From CAZTBB01 sp964611755 (GTDB lineage: Bacteria; Pseudomonadota; Alphaproteobacteria; Micavibrionales; Micavibrionaceae), in the NCBI GenBank assembly GCA_964611755.1, contig CAZTBB010000075.1, positions 1 through 6,771 on the forward strand: a stretch of 6,771 nt of DNA. Reading direction: 5' to 3'. Positions 6,483 to 6,771 of the stretch are shown here, piece by piece. Below the pieces are notes generated by a model, which did not search any database, was not told the DNA's origin, and saw nothing but the letters and a program-made list of their open reading frames with translations. How positions within the stretch are numbered: the stretch's first letter is position 1; every line of letters starts with the position of its first letter. The position numbers and the translations under genes are program-made.

Positions 6483-6771
6483 TTATTGATTTAGTTTCTT
6501 TTTGGCAACCTCGATAATTGCATCGCTGGTAATCCCGAAATGTTTGAACAAATCACCAGCCGGAGCAGAAGCTCCAAAACTATCCATGCCAATAAAGGCA
6601 CTATGAGCACCAATAAGGGCATCCCATCCTTGGCGAACGCCCGCCTCAATAGCGATTTTCTTGGAATTATTGCATACAAGGCTCTGGATGTATTCTCCAT
6701 CTTGTTCCCAGAAAAGATCCATACAGGGTACGGAGACAAGGCGAACTTTATAATCTTTGGATAATTCTGTA
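6483..6771 (-). CDS. tkt: Transketolase, C-terminal part (5' end outside window)
   Basis: Thiamine-diphosphate enzyme that moves two-carbon ketol units between sugar phosphates in the pentose phosphate and Calvin pathways. Only the last 95 residues are present, read from base 6770 to the TAA at 6483. They form the C-terminal transketolase domain: VRLVSVPCMDLFWEQD near the window edge, IAIEAGVRQGW, IGMDSFGASAPAGDLFKHFGIT and a terminal helix ending VAKKKLNQ. The catalytic and cofactor-binding domains lie beyond the right edge. The apparent ATG at 6722 is an internal methionine. The order tkt then gap, 40 bases apart, is a common proteobacterial arrangement. Confidence 0.95.
   Translation of the reverse strand, partial: TELSKDYKVRLVSVPCMDLFWEQDGEYIQSLVCNNSKKIAIEAGVRQGWDALIGAHSAFIGMDSFGASAPAGDLFKHFGITSDAIIEVAKKKLNQ

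Overview
The window reads as a stretch of ordinary chromosome from an alphaproteobacterium of moderate GC (roughly mid-forties percent by eye; not computed). The lineage call is inference. It rests on the cysteine-free, tryptophan-containing form of ribosomal protein bL31, the style of the valyl-tRNA synthetase, and a transketolase-GAPDH gene pair of proteobacterial type. No phage, transposon, CRISPR array, tRNA or rRNA gene is visible.

Left part (1-2519): the 3' three quarters of valS on the plus strand, then a perfect stem-loop that can terminate transcription from both sides, then rpmE on the minus strand. A short AT-rich spacer separates rpmE from the divergently transcribed epmA.

Middle (2520-4525): epmA (plus), a lysyl-tRNA synthetase paralogue that modifies elongation factor P, meets fda (minus), a class I fructose-bisphosphate aldolase. 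The two convergent genes overlap by four bases, sharing the palindrome TTAA at their stop codons, with no terminator between them. fda has a good Shine-Dalgarno sequence and a plausible sigma70-type promoter of its own.

Right part (4526-6771), all on the minus strand and read right to left: the 3' end of tkt (transketolase), gap (glyceraldehyde-3-phosphate dehydrogenase), a strong intrinsic terminator, a winged-helix regulator resembling MarR, a 58-residue unknown protein whose start overlaps the regulator's stop by eight bases, and then fda. Tkt, Gap and Fda belong to the lower Calvin/pentose-phosphate/glycolysis set. In many proteobacteria the order is tkt-gap-pgk-fba. Here the pgk position holds the regulator and the small protein instead.

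Nothing in the window amounts to a new defence, mobile or signalling system. The items most worth a second look are the regulator/small-protein pair lodged between glycolytic genes, the NADP-type cofactor residues in GAPDH, the retained beta-lysine-selecting alanine in EpmA, and the terminator-less convergent overlap of epmA and fda.
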